Shown: piece after piece, positions 27,066-35,940 of the stretch
Layout of the letters: each line of letters begins with the position of its first letter
Numbering within the stretch: position 1 is the first letter of the stretch
From: JAGPUQ01 sp050250395
Lineage (GTDB): Bacteria; Pseudomonadota; Gammaproteobacteria; Pseudomonadales; Porticoccaceae
Assembly (NCBI GenBank): GCA_050250395.1
Contig: JBFWOQ010000002.1
Span: 1 to 64,000 of the forward strand
Direction of reading: 5' to 3'
Length of the DNA stretch: 64,000 bases
Made by a program: the position numbers and the translations under genes
The notes under the pieces: model-generated
Told to the model about the DNA's origin: nothing
The model's input: only the letters and a program-made list of their open reading frames with translations
Database searches by the model: none

Positions 27066-28250
27066 ATGGCAAGTAACGGTATCAAGGATCAAGTCGCCAT
27101 CGTCGGCATGGCGTGTACGCAGTTCGGTGAACACTGGGATCGGGACGCCTCCGATATGCTGATCGAGGCGGCCACCGATGCCTACAAGTCGGCTGGCGTC
27201 GAACCCAACGACGTCGATGCCTACTGGCTCGGCACCTTTGCCAGCGGCGTTTCCGGTCTGGTGTTCTCCGAAGCGCTGAAAACGGCCTACAAGCCGGTGA
27301 CGCGACTGGAAAACATGTGCGCGACCGGCAGCGAGGCCATTCGCAACGCCGCCTACGCGGTGGCCAGCGGTGCCTACGACCTGGTGATGGCGGTGGGCGT
27401 GGAAAAACTCAAGGACGGCGGCTACTCCGGTCTGGTGGTGCCCACGCCCGCGGGCGACGGCACCGAATCGAGCATGACCGCACCCGCCATGTTTTCCCTG
27501 CTCGCGCCCGCCTACTGCAAGAAATACGGCGTCGATGAAAACCAGCTCAAGGACGTGCTGTCCCGTATCGCCTGGAAAAACCATGTTGCTGGCGCCAAGA
27601 ATCCGAAGGCACAGTTCCGCAAGGAAGTGTCCATGGACACCATTTGCAAGTCGCCGCGGGTAGCGGGCATGTTTGGCGTGTTCGACTGCTCCGGTGTAGC
27701 CGACGGTGCCGCGGCGGCGATCCTGTGCCGGGCCGAGGATGCCCACAAATACACCGACCGGCCGATCTACCTCAAGGCCTTCTCGATCGCGGCCGGGCCC
27801 AATGAAGGTTTCATCAGCGGCGATTACGATTTCACCACTTTCCAGGAAGTGGTCACCTCCGCCCAGGACGCCTACAAGCAGGCGGGCATCACCAATCCCC
27901 GCGAGCAGATCAGCATGGCGGAAGTGCACGACTGCTTCACCGCCACCGAACTGGTACTGATGGAAGACATGGGATTCTCCGAGCGCGGTGAGGGCTGGCG
28001 CGACGTGCTGGAAGGCCGCTTCGACGGCGATGGCGCGCAGCCGGTCAATCCCGACGGCGGCCTCAAGAGTTTCGGCCATCCGATCGGCGCCAGCGGGTTG
28101 CGGATGATGTACGAGATGTGGCTGCAGCTGCGTGGCGAGGCAGGCCCGCGCCAGATACCCAACCCGAAACTGGGTCTCACGCACAATCTCGGCGGCCAGC
28201 CCGGCCGCTGCGTCAGCTTCGTTTCCATTGTCGGGAACGAGATTGGTTGA
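27066..28250 (+). CDS. Thiolase-family protein (SCP-x/acetyl-CoA acetyltransferase type)
   Basis: A 394-residue thiolase of the non-classical SCP-x/archaeal-like group. The nucleophile is Cys85 in ENMCATGSEA; further conserved histidines lie in AEVHDCF and in FGHPIGASGLRMM, with the glycine-rich end LTHNLGGQPGRCVSF. Members cleave or condense beta-ketoacyl-CoA or act as retro-aldolases in steroid side-chain shortening, usually with a DUF35 partner, which is fused to the preceding protein here. I chose the ATG at 27066; a much longer upstream frame is antisense-free but non-homologous. The gene is followed by a bidirectional terminator shared with rho. Confidence 0.87.
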   Translation: MASNGIKDQVAIVGMACTQFGEHWDRDASDMLIEAATDAYKSAGVEPNDVDAYWLGTFASGVSGLVFSEALKTAYKPVTRLENMCATGSEAIRNAAYAVASGAYDLVMAVGVEKLKDGGYSGLVVPTPAGDGTESSMTAPAMFSLLAPAYCKKYGVDENQLKDVLSRIAWKNHVAGAKNPKAQFRKEVSMDTICKSPRVAGMFGVFDCSGVADGAAAAILCRAEDAHKYTDRPIYLKAFSIAAGPNEGFISGDYDFTTFQEVVTSAQDAYKQAGITNPREQISMAEVHDCFTATELVLMEDMGFSERGEGWRDVLEGRFDGDGAQPVNPDGGLKSFGHPIGASGLRMMYEMWLQLRGEAGPRQIPNPKLGLTHNLGGQPGRCVSFVSIVGNEIG

Positions 28251-28285
28251 CGCGGTTTTCGCCACCACCGTATGAATACAAAAAA

Positions 28286-28309
28286 ACCCGGCAGTGCCGG
28301 GTTTTTTTT
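28286..28309. terminator. Bidirectional intrinsic terminator between thiolase gene and rho
   Basis: A perfect 7-bp stem ACCCGGC (28286-28292)/GCCGGGT (28296-28302) with an AGT loop is followed by a run of T and preceded by a run of A, so it can stop transcription from both sides. The flanking genes converge, which fits. Confidence 0.93.
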
Positions 28310-28329
28310 ACGCTATTTTTGCGCCGCCG

Positions 28330-29589
28330 TTATTTTCGGCGCATGGCGTCAAAGAATTCGTTGTTACTCTTGAATCCCTTGAGTTTATCCACCAGGAATT
28401 CGGTCGCCGACAGATCTTCCATGTCGTGGAGCAGTTTGCGCAAAATCCACACCCGTTGCAGTTCGCCCTCGCCCATCAACAATTCCTCGCGGCGCGTGCC
28501 GGAACGACGCACGTTGATCGCGGGATAGATACGCTTCTCGGCGATCTTGCGGTCCAGGTGAAGTTCCATGTTACCGGTACCCTTGAATTCCTCGTAGATC
28601 ACCTCGTCCATTTTCGAGCCGGTATCCACCAGGGCGGTGGCGATGATGGTCAGGCTGCCGCCGTGCTCGATATTGCGCGCCGCGCCAAAAAAGCGTTTGG
28701 GTTTTTCGAGGGCATGGGCATCGACCCCGCCGGTCAGAACCTTGCCGGATGACGGAATCACGGTGTTGTACGCGCGCGCCAGCCGGGTAACCGAATCCAG
28801 CAGGATGACAACGTCCTTCTTATGCTCGACGAGCCGCTTGGCCTTGTCGATCACCATCTCGGCGACCTGCACATGGCGGGTCGGCGGTTCGTCGAAGGTG
28901 GACGCAACCACTTCGCCGCGCACCGTGCGCTGCATTTCGGTGACTTCCTCGGGGCGCTCGTCGATCAGCAGCACGATCAGCAGCGCCTCGGGATTGTTGC
29001 GCGATATCGCCTGGGCGATATGCTGCATCATGATGGTCTTGCCGGCCTTGGGCGGCGCGACGATCAGGCCACGCTGTCCTTTGCCGATGGGCGCGATGAG
29101 GTCGATGATGCGTCCGGTGAGATCCTCGGAGCTGCCGTTGCCGGCCTCCAGCATCAGGCGCTTGTCCGGAAACAGTGGTGTCAGATTTTCGAACAGAATC
29201 TTGTTGCGCGCGTTCTCGGGCTTTTCGAAATTGATCTCGTCTACCTTGAGAAGCGCGAAATAGCGTTCGCCTTCCTTGGGTGGGCGGATCTTGCCGGTAA
29301 TGCTGTCGCCGGTCCGGAGATTGAAGCGGCGAATCTGGCTCGGCGAGACATAGATGTCGTCAGGACCGGCGAGATACGACGAATCCGCCGAACGTAGAAA
29401 ACCGAAACCATCCGGCAGGATTTCCAGAACCCCGTCGCCGGAAATATCCTCGCCGCTTTTGGCGTGGCGTTTCAGGATGGTGAAAATGATGTCCTGCTTG
29501 CGCGAGCGACCAAGATTTTCGAGGCCGGTCTCGGCGCCGATTTGCAGCAATTCATCGATGGGTTTTGCTTTCAGGTCAGTAAGATTCAT
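28330..29589 (-). CDS. rho: Transcription termination factor Rho
   Basis: Rho is the hexameric RNA-dependent ATPase that ends transcription at untranslated RNA. The product from the ATG at 29589 is 419 residues, exactly the E. coli length, and begins MNLTDLKAKPIDELL. Visible parts are the RNA-binding cold-shock-like domain (GFGFLRSADSSYLAGPDDIYVSP), the P-loop PPKAGKTIMMQ, the Walker B region LIVLLIDERPEEV, and the R-loop/secondary RNA site (GGVDAHALEKPKRFFGAARN). A longer upstream reading frame exists but is not homologous. The gene follows trxA on the same strand after a 268-bp leader and ends at the shared terminator. Confidence 0.98.
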   Translation of the reverse strand: MNLTDLKAKPIDELLQIGAETGLENLGRSRKQDIIFTILKRHAKSGEDISGDGVLEILPDGFGFLRSADSSYLAGPDDIYVSPSQIRRFNLRTGDSITGKIRPPKEGERYFALLKVDEINFEKPENARNKILFENLTPLFPDKRLMLEAGNGSSEDLTGRIIDLIAPIGKGQRGLIVAPPKAGKTIMMQHIAQAISRNNPEALLIVLLIDERPEEVTEMQRTVRGEVVASTFDEPPTRHVQVAEMVIDKAKRLVEHKKDVVILLDSVTRLARAYNTVIPSSGKVLTGGVDAHALEKPKRFFGAARNIEHGGSLTIIATALVDTGSKMDEVIYEEFKGTGNMELHLDRKIAEKRIYPAINVRRSGTRREELLMGEGELQRVWILRKLLHDMEDLSATEFLVDKLKGFKSNNEFFDAMRRK

Positions 29590-29857
29590 GGAGTTGGTGT
29601 TGTCGGTGTGGCTGCAAGAGCCAGGGTGGCTGGGGGGGCCGGGATGGTTGGTACGAATTGGTACAAGTCGGGCGCGAATCGCGCTGGGCGTCATCAACCA
29701 GGAAGTAGTCAACCGGGAAGTAGTCAACCGGTAATTAAAGTGTGATTCGGCCGGGCTTACGGGCAAAGCGAAGATCGGTTATTGCCCGCAGTATACCCGG
29801 CCCCGGGCCGTTAGCAAACTTCATTTGAGCCGCTGCCCTTACTCGATCAAGGGCGTC
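29590..29857 (-). promoter_or_regulatory. Long rho leader
   Basis: A 268-bp non-coding stretch between trxA and rho. In E. coli, rho is autoregulated by Rho-dependent attenuation in a leader of similar position; the length here allows the same, but no attenuator could be verified. It contains a G-run (GGGGGGG near 29633) and the small tandem repeat listed separately. Confidence 0.4.
29701..29730 (+). repeat. 15-bp perfect tandem duplication in the rho leader
   Basis: GGAAGTAGTCAACCG occurs twice head to tail (29701-29715, 29716-29730); a degraded half copy (ATCAACCA) precedes it. It lies about 110-140 bp upstream of the rho start codon. Confidence 0.95.
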
Positions 29858-30184
29858 TCAAACCGCGCCGGCAACAAATGCCGTCAATTGCGCCTTGGAC
29901 AGGGCGCCGACCCGGGTATCGCTGAGATTGCCGCCTTTGAACAGCATCAGCGTCGGGATGCCGCGAACGCTGTACCTGGCCGCAATCTCGCGATTGGCAT
30001 CGACATCGATCTTGCAGATCTTGAGGCGGCCGGCGAAATCGTCTGCCATCTCGTCCAGAATGGGGGCAATCATCTTGCACGGACCGCACCAGCTCGCCCA
30101 GAAGTCCACCAGTACCGGGAGGTTCGATTGCAGCACATCGGCATCAAAACTGGTATCGCTCACGTGGACGATTTTGGCGCTCAT
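29858..30184 (-). CDS. trxA: Thioredoxin 1
   Basis: TrxA is the small cytoplasmic dithiol reductant of ribonucleotide reductase and other enzymes. From the ATG at 30184 it has 108 residues (E. coli 109). The redox motif WCGPCK, the cis-proline loop (RGIPTLML) and DFWASWCGPC context are all present. An in-frame ATG at 30199 would add five residues and is less typical. It lies upstream of rho on the same strand, the conserved trxA-rho order, and is divergent from ppx. Confidence 0.97.
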   Translation of the reverse strand: MSAKIVHVSDTSFDADVLQSNLPVLVDFWASWCGPCKMIAPILDEMADDFAGRLKICKIDVDANREIAARYSVRGIPTLMLFKGGNLSDTRVGALSKAQLTAFVAGAV

Positions 30185-30286
30185 CGGCGGGCTCCGCAAA
30201 GGGCAGGGACTGGGTGATCGGCAGGATCGAACCTTACAATAATGCGATCATTGCATCCACTACCAGAAGCAACGACTCCCCAAGCG

Positions 30287-31813
30287 ATGGCGATGACCAG
30301 GATAAACGCGGACGGCTCCGGCGGCACGACCGCCACGCCCTTGCTGGCCGCCATCGATTTGGGATCGAACAGTTTTCACCTGCTGGTGGCGGCAGTCAGC
30401 CACGGGGAAATGCGTCCCCTGGAGGCCAGGGGCGAAAAGGTGCAACTGGCCGCCGGCCTTCATGATGGCTTGCTCGATAGCGACGCCATTGCGCGCGGGC
30501 TCGAAACCCTGACTCGTTTTCGCCAGATCCTGGACACGCTCACCCCGGATACGGTCCGGGTGGTCGGGACCAACACCCTGCGCGCGGCAAAAAATGTGCG
30601 CTCGTTCATCGATCCGGCGCAGGCGGTCCTCGGCCATCCTGTCGAAGTCGTGTCGGGGCGCGAGGAGGCGCGCCTGGTATATCTGGGCGTGGCCCACAGC
30701 GAGGCCGACGACGATCACGCCCGGCTGGTGGTGGATATCGGCGGCGGCAGCACCGAACTCATCATCGGCGAGCGCTTCGAGACCCGCGTGCTGGAAAGCC
30801 TGCACATGGGATGTGTCGGCTATCAGCAACGCTTTTTCCCGACCGGCGCCATTACACCATCCCGATTTGATAGCGCGTATCAGGCCGCATACCTGGAAGT
30901 TCTTGCGGTCCGCGAAGAGTTTTGCGCGCGCGGTTGGGGCGACTGCGTGGGCTCCTCCGGAACCCATATCGCCATCGCCGAAGTTCTGCGCGCCCAGGGC
31001 TGGAGCCGGGGTGAGATAACGCGCAGCGGCCTGCAGCAATTGCGCCGCGCCCTCATCGACTGCGGCCATGTCGATGCGCTGGGCGCGATTGCCGGCCTCA
31101 AACCCGCGCGCTACAGCGTCTTCGCGGCCGGCGTCGCCATCGCCAGCGCGGTGTTCGAAGCGCTCGATATCGCCACGATGCACGCTTCTTCGGGAGCACT
31201 TCGCGAGGGCGTCGTCTACGACCTGATCGGGCGCTTGCAGCACGAGGATGTGCGCGAGCGCACCGTCACCGCGCTGTTCAAGCGCAGTGGGCTGCCGGAA
31301 TTGCACGCGCGCCGCGTCCAGGAGGTCGCCGATGACCTGTTCATCCGGGTCCGCGATGACTGGCAGCTCCAGCCCGAACACCGCGAGCTGTTGCGCTGGG
31401 CGGCGCAACTGCATGAAGTCGGCCTGACGATTTCGCATTCCCAGTTCCACAAACACGGTCAATACATCATCCAGAACGCCGACCTGCCGGGCTTTTCCCG
31501 GGATCAGCAAAGCGTCGTCGCGACCCTGGTGCGGGCGCATCGCCGCAAGTTTCCCGGCAGTTTGCTGGCTTCTTTCGGCACCACCGATCGCCTCACTCTG
31601 ACCCGCCTGTGTCTGCTGCTGCGTCTTGCCGTGACCTTCAAGTATGTAGCGTCTCTCGACGGTCTCCCGCCCATGGACATCCGTGCGACGCAACGCGGTT
31701 ATCGGCTGGATTTTCCGGCGGGCTGGCTCCAGCAGCATCCGCTGACCCAGGCTGAACTCCGTCAGGAACAGGCCTATCTTGCGCAGGCGGGATTCAACAT
31801 CGAACTCAACTGA
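30287..31813 (+). CDS. ppx: Exopolyphosphatase (Ppx/GppA family)
   Basis: Ppx removes terminal phosphate from polyphosphate; GppA-like members also hydrolyse pppGpp. The protein is about 508 residues. The ASKHA-fold motifs AAIDLGSNSFHLLVA and VDIGGGSTELIIGE are clear, and the C-terminal half has the HD-like helical domain (LLRWAAQLHEVGLTISHSQFHKH). The exact start is uncertain: ATGs at 30242, 30287 and 30293 share the frame; a TACAAT box at 30235-30240, if used as -10, would favour 30287 or 30293. Its 3' end faces ppk, the enzyme making polyphosphate, 161 bp away. Confidence 0.94.
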   Translation: MAMTRINADGSGGTTATPLLAAIDLGSNSFHLLVAAVSHGEMRPLEARGEKVQLAAGLHDGLLDSDAIARGLETLTRFRQILDTLTPDTVRVVGTNTLRAAKNVRSFIDPAQAVLGHPVEVVSGREEARLVYLGVAHSEADDDHARLVVDIGGGSTELIIGERFETRVLESLHMGCVGYQQRFFPTGAITPSRFDSAYQAAYLEVLAVREEFCARGWGDCVGSSGTHIAIAEVLRAQGWSRGEITRSGLQQLRRALIDCGHVDALGAIAGLKPARYSVFAAGVAIASAVFEALDIATMHASSGALREGVVYDLIGRLQHEDVRERTVTALFKRSGLPELHARRVQEVADDLFIRVRDDWQLQPEHRELLRWAAQLHEVGLTISHSQFHKHGQYIIQNADLPGFSRDQQSVVATLVRAHRRKFPGSLLASFGTTDRLTLTRLCLLLRLAVTFKYVASLDGLPPMDIRATQRGYRLDFPAGWLQQHPLTQAELRQEQAYLAQAGFNIELN

Positions 31814-31974
31814 AAGGGTTGCGGACCCGGACCGGCCGTTGAACACGGTTCGCGGGTCGCCGGGAAACGTCGCCAGCACGACCGGATGGCCGGCGCACGA
31901 CGACCAGGATACTTCCAGCGGGCGGGCAAGGAAGCCGGCGCGGATGGCTGCCGCTGGGGCGTTTCAGCAATCCG

Positions 31975-34104
31975 CTACTCGGCCAATCGCGCCAACAAGC
32001 TCGATTGCGCGCGGTGTTCGGCATCGGGAGTCCGCGGTTGCCGGAGTACATAACAGCCATCGCTATGCAGCACCCAGCTCTGGCAATCATCCGCCAGCAT
32101 GGTCTCCAACTCCTCGATCACGCGCCGCTCCAATGCCGGGTCGAGCAGCGGAAAGGCAATTTCGAGACGGTTGCGCAGGTTGCGCTCCATGAGATCGGCG
32201 CTCGCGCAGTAGACCGCCGGTGTACTGTTGCGGAAGTAATACACCCGCGAATGCTCGAGAAACCGGCCGATAACAGAAATCACGCGGATGTTTTCGGATA
32301 TTCCCGCCACACCCGGACGCAGGCAACACATGCCGCGAATGATCAGATCGACTTTTACCCCCGCGGCACTCGCTCGATAGAGCGCCTGAATGACGCTCGC
32401 GTCCGTGAGTCCGTTGGCCTTGAGGATGATGTGCGCCTCCCGACCCTCGCTCGCGACCTGTGCTTCCTGGTCGATCAGCGCCAGCAGTTTTGCTTGCAGC
32501 GTGAAGGGTGCGGTAAACAGCTTTTTGACATGCTCCGCGCGACCCATGCCGGTCAACTGCTGGAAAAAAATGTGCAGGTCGCTGCCCAGTTCGGGGTCGG
32601 CGCTGAGCAGGCTGTAGTCGGTATAAAGCCGGGCGTTGCCGGCGTGGTAGTTGCCGGTCCCCAAATGAACGTAACGCTTCAGTTCCCGACCCTCTCGCCG
32701 GACGATCAGCATCGCCTTGGCATGTGTCTTGTAGCCCACGACACCGTAGGTCACCACTGCGCCCGCCTCCTGCAGCTGGCTGGCGAGCTGGAGATTTTCC
32801 GCCTCGTCGAACCGCGCCCGCAATTCGATGACCACCGTGACTTCCTTGCCGGCGCGCGCCGCCTCGGCGAGCAAATCGACGATCTCCGAGCGCGAACCGC
32901 TGCGATACAGCGTCATCTTGATCGCCAGCACCAGAGGATCGCGCCCGGCCTGACGCAACAGGTCGATGACCGGGGTGAAGGACTGGTAGGGGTGATGCAG
33001 CAGAATGTCCCGCTGCGCCAGCACCTGGAAATAGTTGGGATCCTCCCGCAGCGGTGCCGGTAGACTGGGCGTGAAGGGCGAAAACACCAGATCGGGCCGA
33101 TTGACCATGCCGCGCAACTGCATCATGCGGCCCAGATTTACCGGACCTTCGACATGGTAGAGATCGGCTTGTTCGAGATTGAACTGATCCAGCAGAAATT
33201 CGACCAGTTCCGGCGGGCATTCGGCCGCCACCTCCAGGCGCACCGCGCTGCCAAAGCGCCGGGTGTGCAGCTCACCCCGCAACGCGCGCGCTATGTCTTC
33301 CACTTCCGCGGCATTGAGATCCAGATCGGCATCGCGGGTAATCCGGAATTGATAACAACCCGTTGCGCGCATGCCCGGAAACAGAAAATCGACGTGGGAA
33401 TGAATCACCGACGACAGAAACACGAAGTTGTCCCCGCCCGGACACAACCGGTCCGGAACCCGGATGATGCGCGGCAGCGAGCGCGGCGCCGGCACGATGG
33501 CCAGGCCGCTCTCGCGGCCAAAGGCATCGCGCCCTTCCAGGCTGACAATAAAATTGAGGCTTTTGTTTGCCAGGCGCGGGAAGGGATGCGCCGGGTCCAG
33601 GCCAATGGGGCTGATCACCGGCAATACCTGTTCGCGCAGATACTCCTGCGCCCAGCAGTCGATTTCCGGGGTCCAGAGATCCCGGGCCAGAAACCGGATA
33701 CCCTCGCGCTCCATTGCGGGCAACAGCGTTTCATTCAGAATCCGGTACTGCCTCCGGATCGCGTCATGACAAATGGCGCTGAGCTCTTTCAGAACTTCCT
33801 GAGGCTGAAGCCCGTCGGTGGCGACGACTTCGCGGGCAAAACTGATCTGGCGCTTGAGCCAGGCGACCCGGACTTCATAAAACTCGTCGAGGTTGGAGCT
33901 GAAGATCAGCAGGAACTGCAAGCGTTCCAGCAGGGGGTAGGACTCCGTCAGCGCCTGCTCCAGCACCCGGAGGTTGAATTGCATCAAACTGAGATGGCGG
34001 TTGATGTAATACGCCGGCTGCTGGTAATCGGCGCCATGACTCAGGGCATCGGTGGCATCGGCGCTGGAAGGCGGCGGATTTTTTTGCAGCGGCAATTCGT
34101 TCAT
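31975..34104 (-). CDS. ppk: Polyphosphate kinase 1
   Basis: Ppk1 polymerises the gamma-phosphate of ATP into inorganic polyphosphate, through a phosphohistidine intermediate. The 709-residue protein matches the family. The N-terminal domain starts YYINRHLSLMQFNLRVLEQA; the catalytic histidine region is GYKTHAKAMLIVRRE, followed by VHLGTGNYHAGNARLYTDY, which binds phosphate. I chose the ATG at 34104; a GTG at 34119 in frame would add five residues. The gene is 91 bp after hemW on the same strand. Polyphosphate is known to influence type IV pilus motility in Pseudomonas, which fits the neighbourhood but is not shown here. Confidence 0.97.
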   Translation of the reverse strand: MNELPLQKNPPPSSADATDALSHGADYQQPAYYINRHLSLMQFNLRVLEQALTESYPLLERLQFLLIFSSNLDEFYEVRVAWLKRQISFAREVVATDGLQPQEVLKELSAICHDAIRRQYRILNETLLPAMEREGIRFLARDLWTPEIDCWAQEYLREQVLPVISPIGLDPAHPFPRLANKSLNFIVSLEGRDAFGRESGLAIVPAPRSLPRIIRVPDRLCPGGDNFVFLSSVIHSHVDFLFPGMRATGCYQFRITRDADLDLNAAEVEDIARALRGELHTRRFGSAVRLEVAAECPPELVEFLLDQFNLEQADLYHVEGPVNLGRMMQLRGMVNRPDLVFSPFTPSLPAPLREDPNYFQVLAQRDILLHHPYQSFTPVIDLLRQAGRDPLVLAIKMTLYRSGSRSEIVDLLAEAARAGKEVTVVIELRARFDEAENLQLASQLQEAGAVVTYGVVGYKTHAKAMLIVRREGRELKRYVHLGTGNYHAGNARLYTDYSLLSADPELGSDLHIFFQQLTGMGRAEHVKKLFTAPFTLQAKLLALIDQEAQVASEGREAHIILKANGLTDASVIQALYRASAAGVKVDLIIRGMCCLRPGVAGISENIRVISVIGRFLEHSRVYYFRNSTPAVYCASADLMERNLRNRLEIAFPLLDPALERRVIEELETMLADDCQSWVLHSDGCYVLRQPRTPDAEHRAQSSLLARLAE

Positions 34105-34195
34105 TTTCCCATTGAACACGAAGGACCTTCGTCCATCGTACCTTCAGTCCGTGTCATAACCATGTCAAGACCATGTAACCGGCGTCAACGGGTAT

Positions 34196-35332
34196 TCAAA
34201 ACGCGGCCAGTACCGAATCCAGAAAGCGATGCCCCGTGGGCGTCGTCGCCAGCCGGTCGCTCAGGGGTGCGACCAGACCCTGCCGCACCAGATCATCCCA
34301 GGGTTGCGCAATCGCCGCCAGCGGTTGGTTGGTACGCTCGGCGAAATAATGCGTCGGCACTCCCGCATTCAGACGCAACGCGTTAAGGAGAAACTCCAGG
34401 GGCAGGTCGGCTGCATTCAGCGTCACCTGTTCGGCGCAACGGTCGTCACTGCGCGCCAGATACTCGCGGGGATGGCGCACCTTGCGACGGCGCCGGACAG
34501 CGCCTGCCTCGGCGTCGGTCAACTTGCCGTGAGCGCCGGCGCCAATGCCGATGTAGTCGCCAAATTCCCAATAATTGACGTTGTGCCGGCCGTGCCGGCC
34601 GTCGCGCGCATAGGCCGAGACTTCGTACTGCCGGTAACCGGCGCGCGCGAGCAGCGTCGTACCCGCGGTATGGATGTCATCCAGTACAGACTCGTCGGGA
34701 AGCCGCGGCGGCTTCCGGTAGAACAGGGTATTGGGCTCGATGGTGAGCTGATACCAGGAAAGATGCTCCGGAGCGAGCGCGATCGCCTGCTGCAGATCGG
34801 CGACGGCCTGGGCAGGCGTTTGGTCCGGCAGACAGTGCATGAGATCAAGATTGATATTCTCGAAGCCGGCGGCGCGGGCCAGCTCAAACGCGCGCGCCGC
34901 CTCGCCACCCGAGTGGATACGGCCGAGCGACGCGAGCTGCGCATCGGCGAATGACTGCACGCCGATGGACAGCCGGTTGACGCCGGCGGCGCGATAGCCG
35001 CGAAAGCGGTCGGCATCCGCCGTGCCGGGGTTCGCTTCCAGGGTTATCTCCGCGCCCGGAGCCAAGCCGATGCGCCGCTCCGCCGCTTCCAGCACCGCGC
35101 CGATGGCCTGCGCCGAAAACAGGCTGGGGGTGCCGCCGCCGATAAAGACGCTGCCGAACCGACGCCCGCCCGCCCGATCTCGCTCGCTGTCCAGATCGGC
35201 CAGCAGCGCCCGGACGTACTCGGCCTCGGGCAAATCTCCCGTTGCCTGGTGAGAATTGAAATCGCAGTAGGGGCATTTGCGGACACACCAGGGAATATGC
35301 ACATAAAGTGCCAGTGGCGGCGGCTTCAACAT
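34196..35332 (-). CDS. hemW: HemW, radical-SAM heme chaperone-like protein
   Basis: A 378-residue radical-SAM protein with the CxxxCxxC cluster motif in CVRKCPYCDFN near residue 18. It is often labelled as oxygen-independent coproporphyrinogen oxidase, but the HNVNYW motif (HNxxYW) is the mark of HemW, a heme-binding chaperone, and its length is shorter than HemN. Other conserved parts are VFIGGGTPSLF and RLSIGVQSF. The ATG at 35332 overlaps the end of rdgB by 7 bp, as in Pseudomonas. The upstream extension of this frame runs antisense-like through rdgB and is not coding. Confidence 0.93.
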   Translation of the reverse strand: MLKPPPLALYVHIPWCVRKCPYCDFNSHQATGDLPEAEYVRALLADLDSERDRAGGRRFGSVFIGGGTPSLFSAQAIGAVLEAAERRIGLAPGAEITLEANPGTADADRFRGYRAAGVNRLSIGVQSFADAQLASLGRIHSGGEAARAFELARAAGFENINLDLMHCLPDQTPAQAVADLQQAIALAPEHLSWYQLTIEPNTLFYRKPPRLPDESVLDDIHTAGTTLLARAGYRQYEVSAYARDGRHGRHNVNYWEFGDYIGIGAGAHGKLTDAEAGAVRRRRKVRHPREYLARSDDRCAEQVTLNAADLPLEFLLNALRLNAGVPTHYFAERTNQPLAAIAQPWDDLVRQGLVAPLSDRLATTPTGHRFLDSVLAAF

Positions 35333-35937
35333 CGGTCGGCTACTCGTGCGCGCAACTTCGTCAGCAGCATCCGCAACGCGCGACCGCGATGACTGAGGGC
35401 GTTCTTCTCGGCGGCGGCCAGCTCCGCTACCGAGCGCCCCAACTCGGGAATCAGGAACAGGGGATCGTAGCCAAACCCGTTGGCGCCGCGCGGTTGTTCC
35501 AGGATGCGGCCCTCCCATACCCCCTCGCAAATCAGCGGCGCCGGATCGGCGGCGGACGCCAGGTACACCAGGACGCAGCGAAAGCGCGCGCTGCGCTGTG
35601 CGGCCGGCACGTCGCTCAGCAGCGCCAGGAGTTTCCGATTGTTGCGGGCATCGTCGGCATCTTCCCCGGCGAAGCGCGCGGAACGCACGCCGGGCGCGCC
35701 GTGCAACCAGTCGACTTCCAGACCGGAATCGTCGGCAAGCGCCGCACGACCGCTCTGCCGCGCCGCGTGACGCGCCTTGAGGAGGGCATTCTCGACAAAG
35801 GTTGCGCCGGTCTCCTCGGCCGCGCTCACCCCCAGCTCGCCCTGGGATATCAGGTCGAGACCAACTTCCGCGAGCAGTGCGCGCAACTCGCCGAGCTTGC
35901 CGGCATTGCCGCTGGCCAGAACGACCACATCGGACAC
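35326..35937 (-). CDS. rdgB: dITP/XTP pyrophosphatase (RdgB/HAM1)
   Basis: RdgB hydrolyses dITP, XTP and related non-canonical nucleotides to monophosphates and so keeps them out of DNA and RNA. The 203-residue length is standard. Signatures: VVLASGNAGKLGELRALL at the N-terminus, TFVENALLKARHAA, the catalytic-region ALADDSGLEVDWL, and NGFGYDPLFLIPE, then LSHRGRALRML. It starts 3 bp after the DUF4426 gene and overlaps hemW. Confidence 0.97.
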   Translation of the reverse strand: MSDVVVLASGNAGKLGELRALLAEVGLDLISQGELGVSAAEETGATFVENALLKARHAARQSGRAALADDSGLEVDWLHGAPGVRSARFAGEDADDARNNRKLLALLSDVPAAQRSARFRCVLVYLASAADPAPLICEGVWEGRILEQPRGANGFGYDPLFLIPELGRSVAELAAAEKNALSHRGRALRMLLTKLRARVADRC

Positions 35938-35940
35938 GGA

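Noticed and set aside
33154..34386. Plus-strand frame of 410 codons opposite ppk and hemW
   Set aside because: The minus strand holds two well-supported enzymes; the plus frame has no family signature.
34196..35332. Oxygen-independent coproporphyrinogen III oxidase HemN
   Set aside because: The protein is short and has the HNxxYW motif of HemW, and lies beside rdgB as HemW does.
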